From Flavobacterium kayseriense (lineage in GTDB: Bacteria; Bacteroidota; Bacteroidia; Flavobacteriales; Flavobacteriaceae), in NCBI RefSeq assembly GCF_014305095.1, contig NZ_JACRUI010000001.1:317197-381196 (forward strand): 64,000 bases of DNA, in the 5' to 3' direction. How positions within the stretch are numbered: the first letter of the stretch is position 1; every line of letters starts with the position of its first letter. Shown in pieces: positions 15,785 to 23,601 of this stretch. The notes beneath the pieces are model-generated. The model had not been told where the DNA came from. It ran no database searches and saw only the letters and a list, made by a program, of their open reading frames with translations. The position numbers were made by a program, and so were the translations under genes.

Positions 15785-17057
15785 ATTATTATTAGCTCCA
15801 TTGGAGTGGTCAACCGAAAAAAGAAGAGTAAGCGATTTAATTCCTTACGAGTACAATCCCCGAAAACTGTCTGAAGACAAAAAGCAGAAACTCCGTGAGA
15901 GTTTGGAAAAATACAATCTTGCCGAAATTCCCGCCATAAACACGAATGATGTAATTATTGCAGGACATCAGCGTGTGGTGGTTTTGATGGAAATAGGACG
16001 CGGACATGAATACATTGATGTGCGTGTTCCTAATCGCGAGCTGACAGAATTAGAATTCAAAGAATACAATATCCGTTCGAATGTTTCCATTGGAGACTGG
16101 GATATTGATATTTTGAATGATGTTTTTGGCGATATTGATCTGTTGTCATTTGGTTTGAATGTAGAGGATATTCCTATCCCTGATTTTGATTTGCCAATGG
16201 AACTTCAAAACGAGGAAGAGTCCGAGTTTGATCCAGAACCACCAAAAGTCCCGATCAGTATTTTGGGTGATGTTTACGAAATGCGCTCTTTGCAAAAGAA
16301 ACTCGTGCATCGGGTGATTTGTGGTGACAGCCGATTGCCAGAAGTATATAGTGAGCTTCTTCAAGGAAAGTTATTCAATTTGGTTTTGACAGATCCACCT
16401 TATAATGTTAATTATACCGGTGGCACAAAAGACAAATTACAGATTGAAAATGACAACATGACCAGTGCCGACTTTTATACTTTTCTTTTTGAATTTTATA
16501 AAACGGCTTGCGATCATACTCATGCAGGTGGTGGTATTTATGTTTTCCATGCGGATAGCGAAGGTGCCAACTTTAGAAATGCGCTGAAGAATGCCGGTTT
16601 TAAATTGGCTCAATGTCTTATTTGGTTGAAAAACTCCATTGTTATGGGAAGACAGGATTACCAATGGAAACATGAACCGGTGCTTTATGGATGGAAAGAA
16701 GGTGCGGCACACAATTGGTATTCTGACCGAAAGCAAACTACAATTATAGAATTCAATAAGCCACTGCGAAGCGAGGATCATCCCACGATGAAACCCGTTG
16801 ATTTGTTTACGTATCTAATGAAAAACAGTTCAAAGCAAGGTGATATTATTGGCGATTCGTTCCTTGGTTCCGGTACCACTTTGATTTCTTGCGAAATGAA
16901 CTGGAGGCAATGTCGAGGCATTGAACTTGATCCAAGATACGTTGATGTAGATGTTCGCCGATGGGTAAAGTACATGCGCGAGAATCATTTGGAGTTTGAA
17001 TTATTGAAAAATGGTGTTGTCCTGGATAAAAAGGAAGTTGATATTTATTTTGAATAG
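15777..17057 (+). CDS. ParB-like domain fused to beta-class DNA methyltransferase
   Basis: The 426-residue fusion has an N-terminal ParB/Srx-like domain (about 12-130) with VIIAGHQRVVVL (59-70). A DNA amino-methyltransferase follows with LTDPPYNVNYTGG (DPPY 206-209) before FLGSGTTLISCEMNWRQCRGIELD (FxGxGT at 362-367). DPPY preceding the SAM motif marks the beta group of N4-cytosine/N6-adenine enzymes. ParB-MTase fusions are widespread in phages. This is the second methylase in the element; it is expressed with late genes and may modify DNA at packaging or block restriction. A terminator follows. Confidence 0.9.
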   Translation: MSELLLAPLEWSTEKRRVSDLIPYEYNPRKLSEDKKQKLRESLEKYNLAEIPAINTNDVIIAGHQRVVVLMEIGRGHEYIDVRVPNRELTELEFKEYNIRSNVSIGDWDIDILNDVFGDIDLLSFGLNVEDIPIPDFDLPMELQNEEESEFDPEPPKVPISILGDVYEMRSLQKKLVHRVICGDSRLPEVYSELLQGKLFNLVLTDPPYNVNYTGGTKDKLQIENDNMTSADFYTFLFEFYKTACDHTHAGGGIYVFHADSEGANFRNALKNAGFKLAQCLIWLKNSIVMGRQDYQWKHEPVLYGWKEGAAHNWYSDRKQTTIIEFNKPLRSEDHPTMKPVDLFTYLMKNSSKQGDIIGDSFLGSGTTLISCEMNWRQCRGIELDPRYVDVDVRRWVKYMRENHLEFELLKNGVVLDKKEVDIYFE

Positions 17058-17063
17058 ATTTTA

Positions 17064-17095
17064 AACCCGCTATATCAGCGGGTTTTTTGTTTTTT
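17064..17095 (+). terminator. Terminator upstream of cargo cassette (twin copy 1)
   Basis: AACCCGCT (17064-17071) and AGCGGGTT (17077-17084) flank a 5-nt loop, followed by a long T tract. The stem is identical to the one at 17885-17906. Confidence 0.9.
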
Positions 17096-17127
17096 ATAAA
17101 AATATTTTAAAAATAATTGTTTTTATA

Positions 17128-17160
17128 TTTGGTTTGTACGTAACAAATTTGTTACATTTG
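17128..17160 (+). promoter_or_regulatory. Promoter with embedded palindromic operator
   Basis: The -33 TTTG (17128-17131) and -7 TACATTTG (17153-17160, perfect TAnnTTTG) are 21 nt apart. A perfect 16-bp palindrome, GTAACAAATTTGTTAC (17140-17155), fills the spacer and overlaps the -7 box. A repressor bound there would block transcription; the XRE-like product of the cassette is the obvious candidate. Confidence 0.75.
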
Positions 17161-17211
17161 AATATAATTAACAAAGAGGTGGCGGCAACATCAAAATACG
17201 GCTAAAATATT

Positions 17212-17565
17212 ATGAAAACTACAATCGACTTTTTAAACGGATTACCAGTAGCAAAATCGGCTAACTTTCAAAACAACGTTATTAAAAATCTTGCAGAAGG
17301 AGTAAATCAAATTTATTTAGATTCTTGTGGAATGGAAAGATGTTCAGGTTACGGATCTTATAACTATTTTTTAAGAGTTGAAATCAATAATATTTCAATG
17401 AATTTGAAATTACACACAAATTCGGCTCCTGCTTTTGATGCTTACCAAGATTTAGAAATGGGTACCAGAAATTTTGAAAACTGGATAAAATCAACTGCTT
17501 TGATGCTTTTAGATGAAAATAAAGATTTAATAATTGAATTAATACAAGAAGAAGATAATGAGTAA
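17212..17565 (+). CDS. Hypothetical protein, cargo cassette gene 1
   Basis: This 117-residue protein starts MKTTIDFLNGLPVAKSA and has a central cysteine/glycine segment (DSCGMERCSGYGSYNYFLRV) followed by beta strands and an acidic helical tail. It is expressed from an operator-controlled promoter and overlaps the XRE gene by 8 nt. This arrangement resembles toxin-antitoxin or anti-defence pairs, but no known toxin fold was recognised, so function is open. Confidence 0.65.
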   Translation: MKTTIDFLNGLPVAKSANFQNNVIKNLAEGVNQIYLDSCGMERCSGYGSYNYFLRVEINNISMNLKLHTNSAPAFDAYQDLEMGTRNFENWIKSTALMLLDENKDLIIELIQEEDNE

Positions 17566-17869
17566 TGTAAGCCCTATAAACCAAAACGAGCAATGGATAT
17601 TGCTCGTTTATCTTTTGGATGATATTCGTCAGCAAAAGAATATCACGCATGATGATATTGCCGAAATAACAGGCTATCATCGTAGCAGTATTACCCGTTT
17701 CTTTTCTGCAAAATATAAGCCCGGATTAGATGTGTTTCTTGAAATTGCAAAAGCTGTTCAGGTTAACTTCTTTTTTGAAGACAAGGAAGGAACATCCGAT
17801 TTGAATTTAGCTTTTGAAAACGCAATGGATAAGTTGGGTAGAAGACCTGATAAATTACCTAAAAATTAA
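17558..17869 (+). CDS. XRE-family helix-turn-helix regulator, cargo cassette gene 2
   Basis: The 103-residue protein has an HTH of the Cro/C1 (XRE) type at about 25-75: THDDIAEITGYHRSSITRFF then GLDVFLEIAKAVQV. The C-terminal 25 residues are charged and may oligomerise. It overlaps gene 1, pointing to an autoregulated two-gene unit controlled at the palindrome 17140-17155. It is unlikely to be the main lysogeny repressor, because it sits between late genes and has no divergent cro-like partner. Confidence 0.75.
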   Translation: MSNVSPINQNEQWILLVYLLDDIRQQKNITHDDIAEITGYHRSSITRFFSAKYKPGLDVFLEIAKAVQVNFFFEDKEGTSDLNLAFENAMDKLGRRPDKLPKN

Positions 17870-17884
17870 AAATCAATATTGCTA

Positions 17885-17914
17885 AACCCGCTACTCCTAG
17901 CGGGTTTTTTGTTT
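17885..17914 (+). terminator. Terminator after cargo cassette (twin copy 2)
   Basis: AACCCGCT (17885-17892) pairs with AGCGGGTT (17899-17906) around ACTCCT, followed by T-rich DNA. The stem is the same as the copy at 17064-17084. Confidence 0.9.
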
Positions 17915-17966
17915 GTCCTTTTCTTACACTTGCCGTTTGCTGAAATTGCGTTAAAATTCAATAATT

Positions 17967-18548
17967 ATGAGTTCTAACGCCGTTATTCTACGCAAAAAAG
18001 TAAGTACCCTGGATAAGATACGAAAGTATTATCTCAAGGGTGAGGATAGCGTTAAGCTTTCTGATAAACAAGATGAAATACGCATTCGGGTCCTGAAAGC
18101 GTGGAACTTGATGATTAATTATCTTTCGAAAGAACAGGCGATGGCTGTCATTATGAACGAATATGGCTGTTCTAGAGCGCAATCCTATCGTTATGTGAGT
18201 GATGCGATGTCGGTTTTTGGCAATCCTGTGGCCAATCAAAAAGAAGCAGAGAAGTATCTTTTAGGCGAAGAATTGATTCGTTCCCAACAACGATCTATCA
18301 AGAATAAAGACGAAGCTGCTTATTTGAAGGCCGCTGCTTTGCGTATTAAATTAGGTGGTTTTGATAAAGACACGCTTCAAAACTTTGATCCAGAGAAACT
18401 GAAAGCTCAAACTTATGTATTGAAAGTGCATCCATCTGTTTTGAAAACCATCGAAGCAAACGAGGATGGTGGTTCTATTGACTTCAATAATCTTGATACT
18501 GAAGATGTGGATTTTCAGGAGGTAAAAGAGGATGACGATGAAGAATAA
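17967..18548 (+). CDS. terS: Probable terminase small subunit
   Basis: The 193-residue protein has an HTH-like N-terminal half (EQAMAVIMNEYGCSRAQSYRYV, about 53-74) and a helical central part. The acidic C-terminus (DDDEE) could contact the large subunit. It overlaps the start of TerL by 17 nt. Size, DNA-binding motif and position support the small terminase that recognises the packaging site. The family was not confirmed by a specific signature. Confidence 0.72.
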   Translation: MSSNAVILRKKVSTLDKIRKYYLKGEDSVKLSDKQDEIRIRVLKAWNLMINYLSKEQAMAVIMNEYGCSRAQSYRYVSDAMSVFGNPVANQKEAEKYLLGEELIRSQQRSIKNKDEAAYLKAAALRIKLGGFDKDTLQNFDPEKLKAQTYVLKVHPSVLKTIEANEDGGSIDFNNLDTEDVDFQEVKEDDDEE

Positions 18549-20118
18549 CGAAATAGAGCTGAATATTGCCCAAATAACCACCATTCATAAAACAAGTAAA
18601 AAGGTTTGGAATGCTAAAAAATTGCTTTGGGTTTGGATAAAAACCATTGTTTTAGAGTGGGCTCGTGGTGCGGGAAAATCTACAATACTGGGTTGGTTTG
18701 TCAAAGAAGCGGTCAAACAAATGCCTCGTGCCACTGGTGTTCTTGTGGGTGAAACCTACCAACAAATGTTATCCAGGACACTGCCATCCACAAAGGCGGG
18801 TCTTGAGATGTTTGGTATTTATGAAGGCATTGATTATCTGGTGGGTAAATGCGGGAAGTCTCTCGGCTTTGATATGCCGTTTCAATCGCCTGATAAATGG
18901 GATAATACTATTCACTTTTCGAATGGTTTTATCTGGATTATGGTTAGTAATGATCAGGCTAACTCTGGTCGTGGTATCAACTGTTCGATTGTGATTGGTG
19001 ATGAAGCTGCTCTATTAGACCAGGAGCGATTGTTTAATAACGTTCAAACGACAAACCGTTCTACCTGTGGTGGTCTGTATGAAGATCAACCGCTTTGTAA
19101 TGCTGAGATATACGCTTCATCTGTAGCCATGACCCAAAAAGGGCAATGGTTTACTGATTTGGATGCGTTAGCCAAGAAAGAACCGTGGAAGGTGTTGTTC
19201 GTCAAAGCTCCTGCTGCAGTCAATAAACACAACTTATCTCAAGACTGGTTTGATCGTATGCGTGACAATGCACCATCGGAGATGCATTATGATGCTGAGA
19301 TACGAAACATTAGGCCAAAGAAAACCACCAATGGATTCTACCCGGCATTGGATCCAAAGAAACATTACTATCGCTATGCTTATGACAATGACTACCTGCA
19401 GCGCATAGGCGTGAATGCTAAGGCTAAGGACTTCAACTGCAAGCAGGACACGGACTACATGAAGTCTAAGCCACTCATTGTAACCATTGACTGGGGTAAT
19501 ATCATGACCATGACCGTATCACAGGACCAGGGCGAACGCTACCGGAACCTTAAGACCTTCCACTTATCATCACCAAAGATTATCGATGACCTTATTGATG
19601 AGAAGTTTGCGCCTTACTATGAGGATAAGAAGTCGCATAACAATGTGATTGAGTTCTACTATGACCGTAATGGTAACAATAAAACCATCAATACTCGTGT
19701 GACGTTTGCTGAACAGGCCGTCAATTGTTTCAAGCGTCACGGATGGAAGGTCATCACTAAGGTGCGTAAAGGTTCAGAGAATCCACCGCACAACGAGAAG
19801 TTTCTCGTTATCAATTACTTGTTGAAGCATGGAGGGACTCAAGGATTACCCGCTATTGAAATCAATGAGAACAATTGTGATGACCTTATCATCTCATTAG
19901 AAAACGCTCCTGCTTTACCAGGAAACAAACCCAACACAATCGTCAAGGATAAACGAAGCGAGAAGTCAAAGACTACTCCTCAAGAACATGCCACTCACTT
20001 CAGTGATACGTTTGACATCCCACTCTTCTGGAGATTCAGTAAGCAAGTGTTCAGGCTGATCAAACAAAACGATGACCGAGGCTTCGTGCCGTTGTTCAAA
20101 GGACATACGATGAAATAA
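18532..20118 (+). CDS. terL: Terminase large subunit
   Basis: The 528-residue protein has a packaging ATPase with Walker A ARGAGKST (44-51) and Walker B IVIGDE (D157, catalytic E158). A C-terminal RNase H-like nuclease carries LIVTIDWGN (D320) and FYYDRNGNN (D378) as metal ligands. It cuts concatemers and pumps DNA into the procapsid. An in-frame ATG at 18538 is an alternative start. The second half uses noticeably more G/C-ending codons than its neighbours, which may reflect recombination. The gene sits downstream of the capsid, an unusual order. Confidence 0.93.
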   Translation: MTMKNNEIELNIAQITTIHKTSKKVWNAKKLLWVWIKTIVLEWARGAGKSTILGWFVKEAVKQMPRATGVLVGETYQQMLSRTLPSTKAGLEMFGIYEGIDYLVGKCGKSLGFDMPFQSPDKWDNTIHFSNGFIWIMVSNDQANSGRGINCSIVIGDEAALLDQERLFNNVQTTNRSTCGGLYEDQPLCNAEIYASSVAMTQKGQWFTDLDALAKKEPWKVLFVKAPAAVNKHNLSQDWFDRMRDNAPSEMHYDAEIRNIRPKKTTNGFYPALDPKKHYYRYAYDNDYLQRIGVNAKAKDFNCKQDTDYMKSKPLIVTIDWGNIMTMTVSQDQGERYRNLKTFHLSSPKIIDDLIDEKFAPYYEDKKSHNNVIEFYYDRNGNNKTINTRVTFAEQAVNCFKRHGWKVITKVRKGSENPPHNEKFLVINYLLKHGGTQGLPAIEINENNCDDLIISLENAPALPGNKPNTIVKDKRSEKSKTTPQEHATHFSDTFDIPLFWRFSKQVFRLIKQNDDRGFVPLFKGHTMK

Positions 20119-20368
20119 TTTATAGGGGTTCGATCGGATCAAACCGAAGGACCCCTCATATATCGCTTTTTTTTAAAACGGCAAGTGTAGAAACAGATTA
20201 GGGGCAGGCCGCTCAGTCCCGAGACAAAAAGAGAATGTAAATTGATTTTTAAATTTTAAAAACTTGAAAAACAAGTGATTAACTTTTTTTTTATGATACA
20301 GAGGGCACAAAATGATACATAAAAAGTGTGTCCTTTTTAAAAATAAGATATAAACCGAATTTTGAATC
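20119..20368. other. Intergenic region with imperfect hairpin and motif GTCCTTTT
   Basis: AGGGGT (20124-20129) can pair with ACCCCT (20151-20156), with inner TCG/CGA pairing, giving a bulged hairpin downstream of terL. The second arm of the 14-bp terminase-flanking repeat lies at 20176-20189. GTCCTTTT occurs at 20330-20337 before the next gene. No ORF of note is present. Confidence 0.5.
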
Positions 20369-20710
20369 ATGGTTAAGCGCATCTTTTTGAGACAAGTTTT
20401 AGAAATAATAAAAAAAACCGATACGAAAGGCGATGCGCTTCCATTCGATATCGAGTTCAGGACTTACAACCGTAATAATAAAATGGGCGGGGTCCTGAAA
20501 AGATATGAAGGCGCAAAATTATGTATTGGTAAAAAACTGAAAGGAAAGCCGTTTATCGATGCTGAATATTTTTATAGACAACAGCGAGTCAGGAAAAACC
20601 CAAATCACTTTGACAATAGAACACGAAACATAGAATTGCCGGGAGGGCAAATCAAGAAAATAAATATTTTGTTTATCACGAAATTCAATAACCTAGAAGT
20701 TATTTATTAA
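20369..20710 (+). CDS. Hypothetical protein between terminase and portal
   Basis: This 113-residue, strongly basic protein has the segment EFRTYNRNNKMGGVLKRYEGA and ends in a beta strand (KINILFITKFNNLEVI). It sits 2 nt before the portal gene, as similar small basic proteins do in Bacteroidota prophages. It may bind DNA or the portal; no family was identified. Confidence 0.6.
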   Translation: MVKRIFLRQVLEIIKKTDTKGDALPFDIEFRTYNRNNKMGGVLKRYEGAKLCIGKKLKGKPFIDAEYFYRQQRVRKNPNHFDNRTRNIELPGGQIKKINILFITKFNNLEVIY

Positions 20711-20712
20711 TT

Positions 20713-22047
20713 ATGAGTAGACATTTCAAAAATATCCACGTAGGGAAATCAACTGTTGCAGTTACTGGACTTGGAAAGTCTGTTGTTCCTGCTCCTTTGA
20801 AAATTCAAATAGATCCTGCTAATCAGGAAATCACTGGCGAAATAGTACAGTGGGGTTCTGACAACTTGTACCCGCAAAATTTCTACAATAAAAAGTTTCT
20901 AAAAAACGGTGCCGCCGTGGGTGGAATCAGTATTTTGAAATCCACGCACCACGGGAATGGCTTTAAATTATACAAAGAAGAAGAAGATCCCGCTACTGGT
21001 GAAATTATCATCCGTAATCAGGTCTTGTCAAAATATCCAGAGATCAAATTATTTGTTCGCAATAACAAGCTGAACAAATTTTGGTTTGAAAAAATCACCG
21101 ATCAATCCCTTTTCCAAATCGCATTCACGGAACACATTCTTTCTGCAAATCAGGAAGAGATTGTTCGTGTCAAAAGACAAAAAGCCGCACACTGTCGCTT
21201 TGCTAAAATGGACGACTCTGGAAGAATCCCATTCGTTTTTATAAATACGGATTGGTCTAACGCCAAAAAAGAATTCTCCATTCCTATTCCTTTCATGGAT
21301 GGTGATATGACCGCTTTGGAAATCAAAGAGTATTGCAAAGCAAAGAAAATATACAATTTCATCACCGCCACCTATTATCCTTTGGTAGACGAAAATTATT
21401 ATCCAAAAGCTGACTGGCACGCTGTAGATAGAAGCGGTTGGATGGACGTGGCGAACTCGGTGCCAGAACTAAAACAGGCGTTGTTCGAAAATCAAATGCA
21501 TTTCAAATATGTAGTTTATGTTTCTGACTTGTATTTCGAGTCTTTCTATAAAGAAGAGTGGGATGACTTCGATGCTGACAAACGCCAAAAAATGCGTGAA
21601 GATTTAGCCACGGCTATTGACGAACACATGTCAGGAAATAAAGCAAGTGGGCGTTCTCTTATTTCTCCAATTTTTGAAGAAGGAGGCAAGTTTGCAAAAG
21701 GAATAGAAATCGAACCAGTCGACAACAAACTAAAAGACGGCTCTTACTTACCCGATGCTTCTGCTGCTAACTCCGAAATACTTTTTGCCATTGGAGTGAA
21801 TCCTGCGATCATTGGCGCAGGAACTCCGGGCAGTTCTAATCTTGGTGGCTCCGGTTCTAATATTCGAGAAGCGTACACCGTACTTTCTGCAAGTCTGGTA
21901 CCACGAAGAAACACCACACTCGAAGACTGGGAACTGTGGCGCGACTTCAATGGATGGGATGAAGATCTGGAAGCGGGATTTCCAAATGTCAATTTAACAA
22001 CCTTAGACAAAAACCCAAACGGTCAAGTCGAAATAATGAACGGATAA
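20713..22047 (+). CDS. Portal protein
   Basis: The 444-residue protein has the portal pattern of Bacteroidota phages: QWGSDNLYPQNFYNKKFLKN near residue 55, an alternating alpha/beta body, a long helix (about 285-315) and a flexible glycine/serine-rich segment (GAGTPGSSNLGGSGSNIREAYT) where the tunnel loop and crown region would fall. It forms the dodecameric DNA channel at the head vertex. It lies 2 nt after the upstream ORF and 1 nt before the next. Confidence 0.8.
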   Translation: MSRHFKNIHVGKSTVAVTGLGKSVVPAPLKIQIDPANQEITGEIVQWGSDNLYPQNFYNKKFLKNGAAVGGISILKSTHHGNGFKLYKEEEDPATGEIIIRNQVLSKYPEIKLFVRNNKLNKFWFEKITDQSLFQIAFTEHILSANQEEIVRVKRQKAAHCRFAKMDDSGRIPFVFINTDWSNAKKEFSIPIPFMDGDMTALEIKEYCKAKKIYNFITATYYPLVDENYYPKADWHAVDRSGWMDVANSVPELKQALFENQMHFKYVVYVSDLYFESFYKEEWDDFDADKRQKMREDLATAIDEHMSGNKASGRSLISPIFEEGGKFAKGIEIEPVDNKLKDGSYLPDASAANSEILFAIGVNPAIIGAGTPGSSNLGGSGSNIREAYTVLSASLVPRRNTTLEDWELWRDFNGWDEDLEAGFPNVNLTTLDKNPNGQVEIMNG

Positions 22048-22048
22048 C

Positions 22049-23002
22049 ATGTCCAGACTAATAAACACTATCGCTGACCTAAAACGTCACATCATCGTAT
22101 CAGCAACTTTCGACTTTGCAAAGGTTCTGCCTTTCGCCAAAAGAGTCGAGCGAAAAATCATTCTGGACTTAATTGGGCAGGATCAGTACGACTCTATTGT
22201 CATTCACGCTTTAGTTCCTGAAAGCTCCGCTCCTATTGACCAGGTGAAAGAACTGCTGGAAGAAGCTGTGGCCAATTATGCTTTGTTCCTGGCAATGCCA
22301 ACGATCAATATTTTAATTACCAATGGTGGTACCAAAACTTCTACAACCACCAATTCAGATAATGCCGACTGGAAAGACAAGCGTGACCTGAACCGTTCCC
22401 TTTTGAAAACCTACAACGAGGCTCTAGATGATGCGTTTCAGATCATGGAGGAAAACGTGACTGACTTTTCAGAATGGCAGTCTTCAAAATACTACACCGT
22501 TTTCAAAGATCTAGTTGTGCAACATACTGCACAATTCAATGATCACTTTTCGATACAAAAAAACCGCCAAACGTTTCTTGCTTTAAAACCTTACATGCGC
22601 GAAGTCGAAGATCAGTATTTGAAAGCAATGCTAGGCGATGACACACTTTCTTTGATCAAATCAAAGTCAGAAATCACAATCGTAAATCAAGCTCAGGAAA
22701 TTGCTAGAAAAGCAGTTGTCGCTTTCGCCGTTGCCAAAGCTGCCATCACTGGAACATTCACTTTTACCGATAGTTCTTTTACCGTGGCATCTGATCAGTT
22801 GCCTTGGGAAAAACAATCAGAGCTTTCAAAGGAAGACCGCAATGATTTAAAAAAAGACCGTCAACTCGCTGGCGAAGAATATTTAAAATCGCTAAAGAAA
22901 TTAATTATCACTTATCCTTTGATGTTTCCTGCATACCAGGACAAAGCCGAAAAAGGAATTACTGATAAAATAATCAGGAAACCATCAGGATTATTCCTGT
23001 AA
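22049..23002 (+). CDS. Hypothetical head-tail region protein (DUF6712-like)
   Basis: This 317-residue mostly helical protein contains LIGQDQYDSIVIHAL and a long alpha-helical C-terminal half with basic patches. It matches my memory of a Bacteroidota phage family (DUF6712) found right after portal genes; the assignment is tentative. Its position, immediately downstream of portal with a 1-nt gap, favours a head-tail connector or internal virion protein. Confidence 0.6.
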   Translation: MSRLINTIADLKRHIIVSATFDFAKVLPFAKRVERKIILDLIGQDQYDSIVIHALVPESSAPIDQVKELLEEAVANYALFLAMPTINILITNGGTKTSTTTNSDNADWKDKRDLNRSLLKTYNEALDDAFQIMEENVTDFSEWQSSKYYTVFKDLVVQHTAQFNDHFSIQKNRQTFLALKPYMREVEDQYLKAMLGDDTLSLIKSKSEITIVNQAQEIARKAVVAFAVAKAAITGTFTFTDSSFTVASDQLPWEKQSELSKEDRNDLKKDRQLAGEEYLKSLKKLIITYPLMFPAYQDKAEKGITDKIIRKPSGLFL

Positions 23003-23058
23003 ATCATGTCCTTTTTAAAAAGTGATCATCACCCTATTTTTGATAAAAACAAAACAAA

Positions 23059-23601
23059 ATGCAAGTAGTAAAAGTACCCACAGCCAATGGCATCGACGAC
23101 ATCAAACTCATTGGAGAAAATGAATTGGAGCGTCAGTTTATAAAGCAACTAGCCGAGGCAGGTACTTTGTCTTGCATGAGTCGTGAAGTGGCTGATTCAG
23201 TTTTGTTTCGACCTATATCAGTTACGCCTGAGTTAAGCTCATACGCTTCTACAAAAAATACAATTGGCAAGTATGATTTCATTGTGAGACAAAACGAGAA
23301 TCACAATGTTGATTTGACTTTCAATACTGATGCTACTCCGCTAGATCTAACCCAGTACTCCGCAATAAAACTACAAGTAAAACACAGCAAGTCGGCTCCT
23401 GCCATTTTCGAATTGTCTATTGGTTCCGGTCTTGTGATATCAGGCGTAGATTCTAATGTGTTGAAGGTTTCCATGACTGCGGCACAAACGAAACTGTTGA
23501 CTTGCGAAAGCTACTACTATGATGTGCTGACGGCTACGCCAACATCTAACGTCTATCACCTAGAAGGAAAAATCACAATAAAAAACACTGGAACACGATG
23601 A
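23059..23601 (+). CDS. Upper baseplate-like (BppU N-terminal type) protein
   Basis: The 180-residue protein's second half has the pattern YDFIVRQNENHNVDLTF, YSAIKLQVKHSKSAPAIFEL, GSGLVISG, a turn, YYYDVLTA and HLEGKITI. This resembles the N-terminal domain of BppU and other phage fibre-anchoring proteins. It overlaps the long fibre gene by 4 nt, consistent with an adaptor joining fibre to tail. Confidence 0.6.
   Translation: MQVVKVPTANGIDDIKLIGENELERQFIKQLAEAGTLSCMSREVADSVLFRPISVTPELSSYASTKNTIGKYDFIVRQNENHNVDLTFNTDATPLDLTQYSAIKLQVKHSKSAPAIFELSIGSGLVISGVDSNVLKVSMTAAQTKLLTCESYYYDVLTATPTSNVYHLEGKITIKNTGTR

Larger units (their letters stand above)
17925..20189. repeat. 14-bp inverted repeat flanking the terminase genes
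   Basis: TACACTTGCCGTTT at 17925-17938 recurs as its exact complement at 20176-20189. The pair brackets TerS and TerL and nothing else. It could be the trace of a module exchange, or sites for packaging or transcription control. Confidence 0.6.

Noticed and set aside
20124..20156. tRNA-like GGTTCGATC arm downstream of terL
   Set aside because: It lacks acceptor, D and anticodon arms; it is just an imperfect hairpin.
23007..23069. Short ORF starting MSFLKSDHH before the 23059 gene
   Set aside because: Only 20 residues, created by the repeated GTCCTTTT motif, and overlapping the real downstream start.
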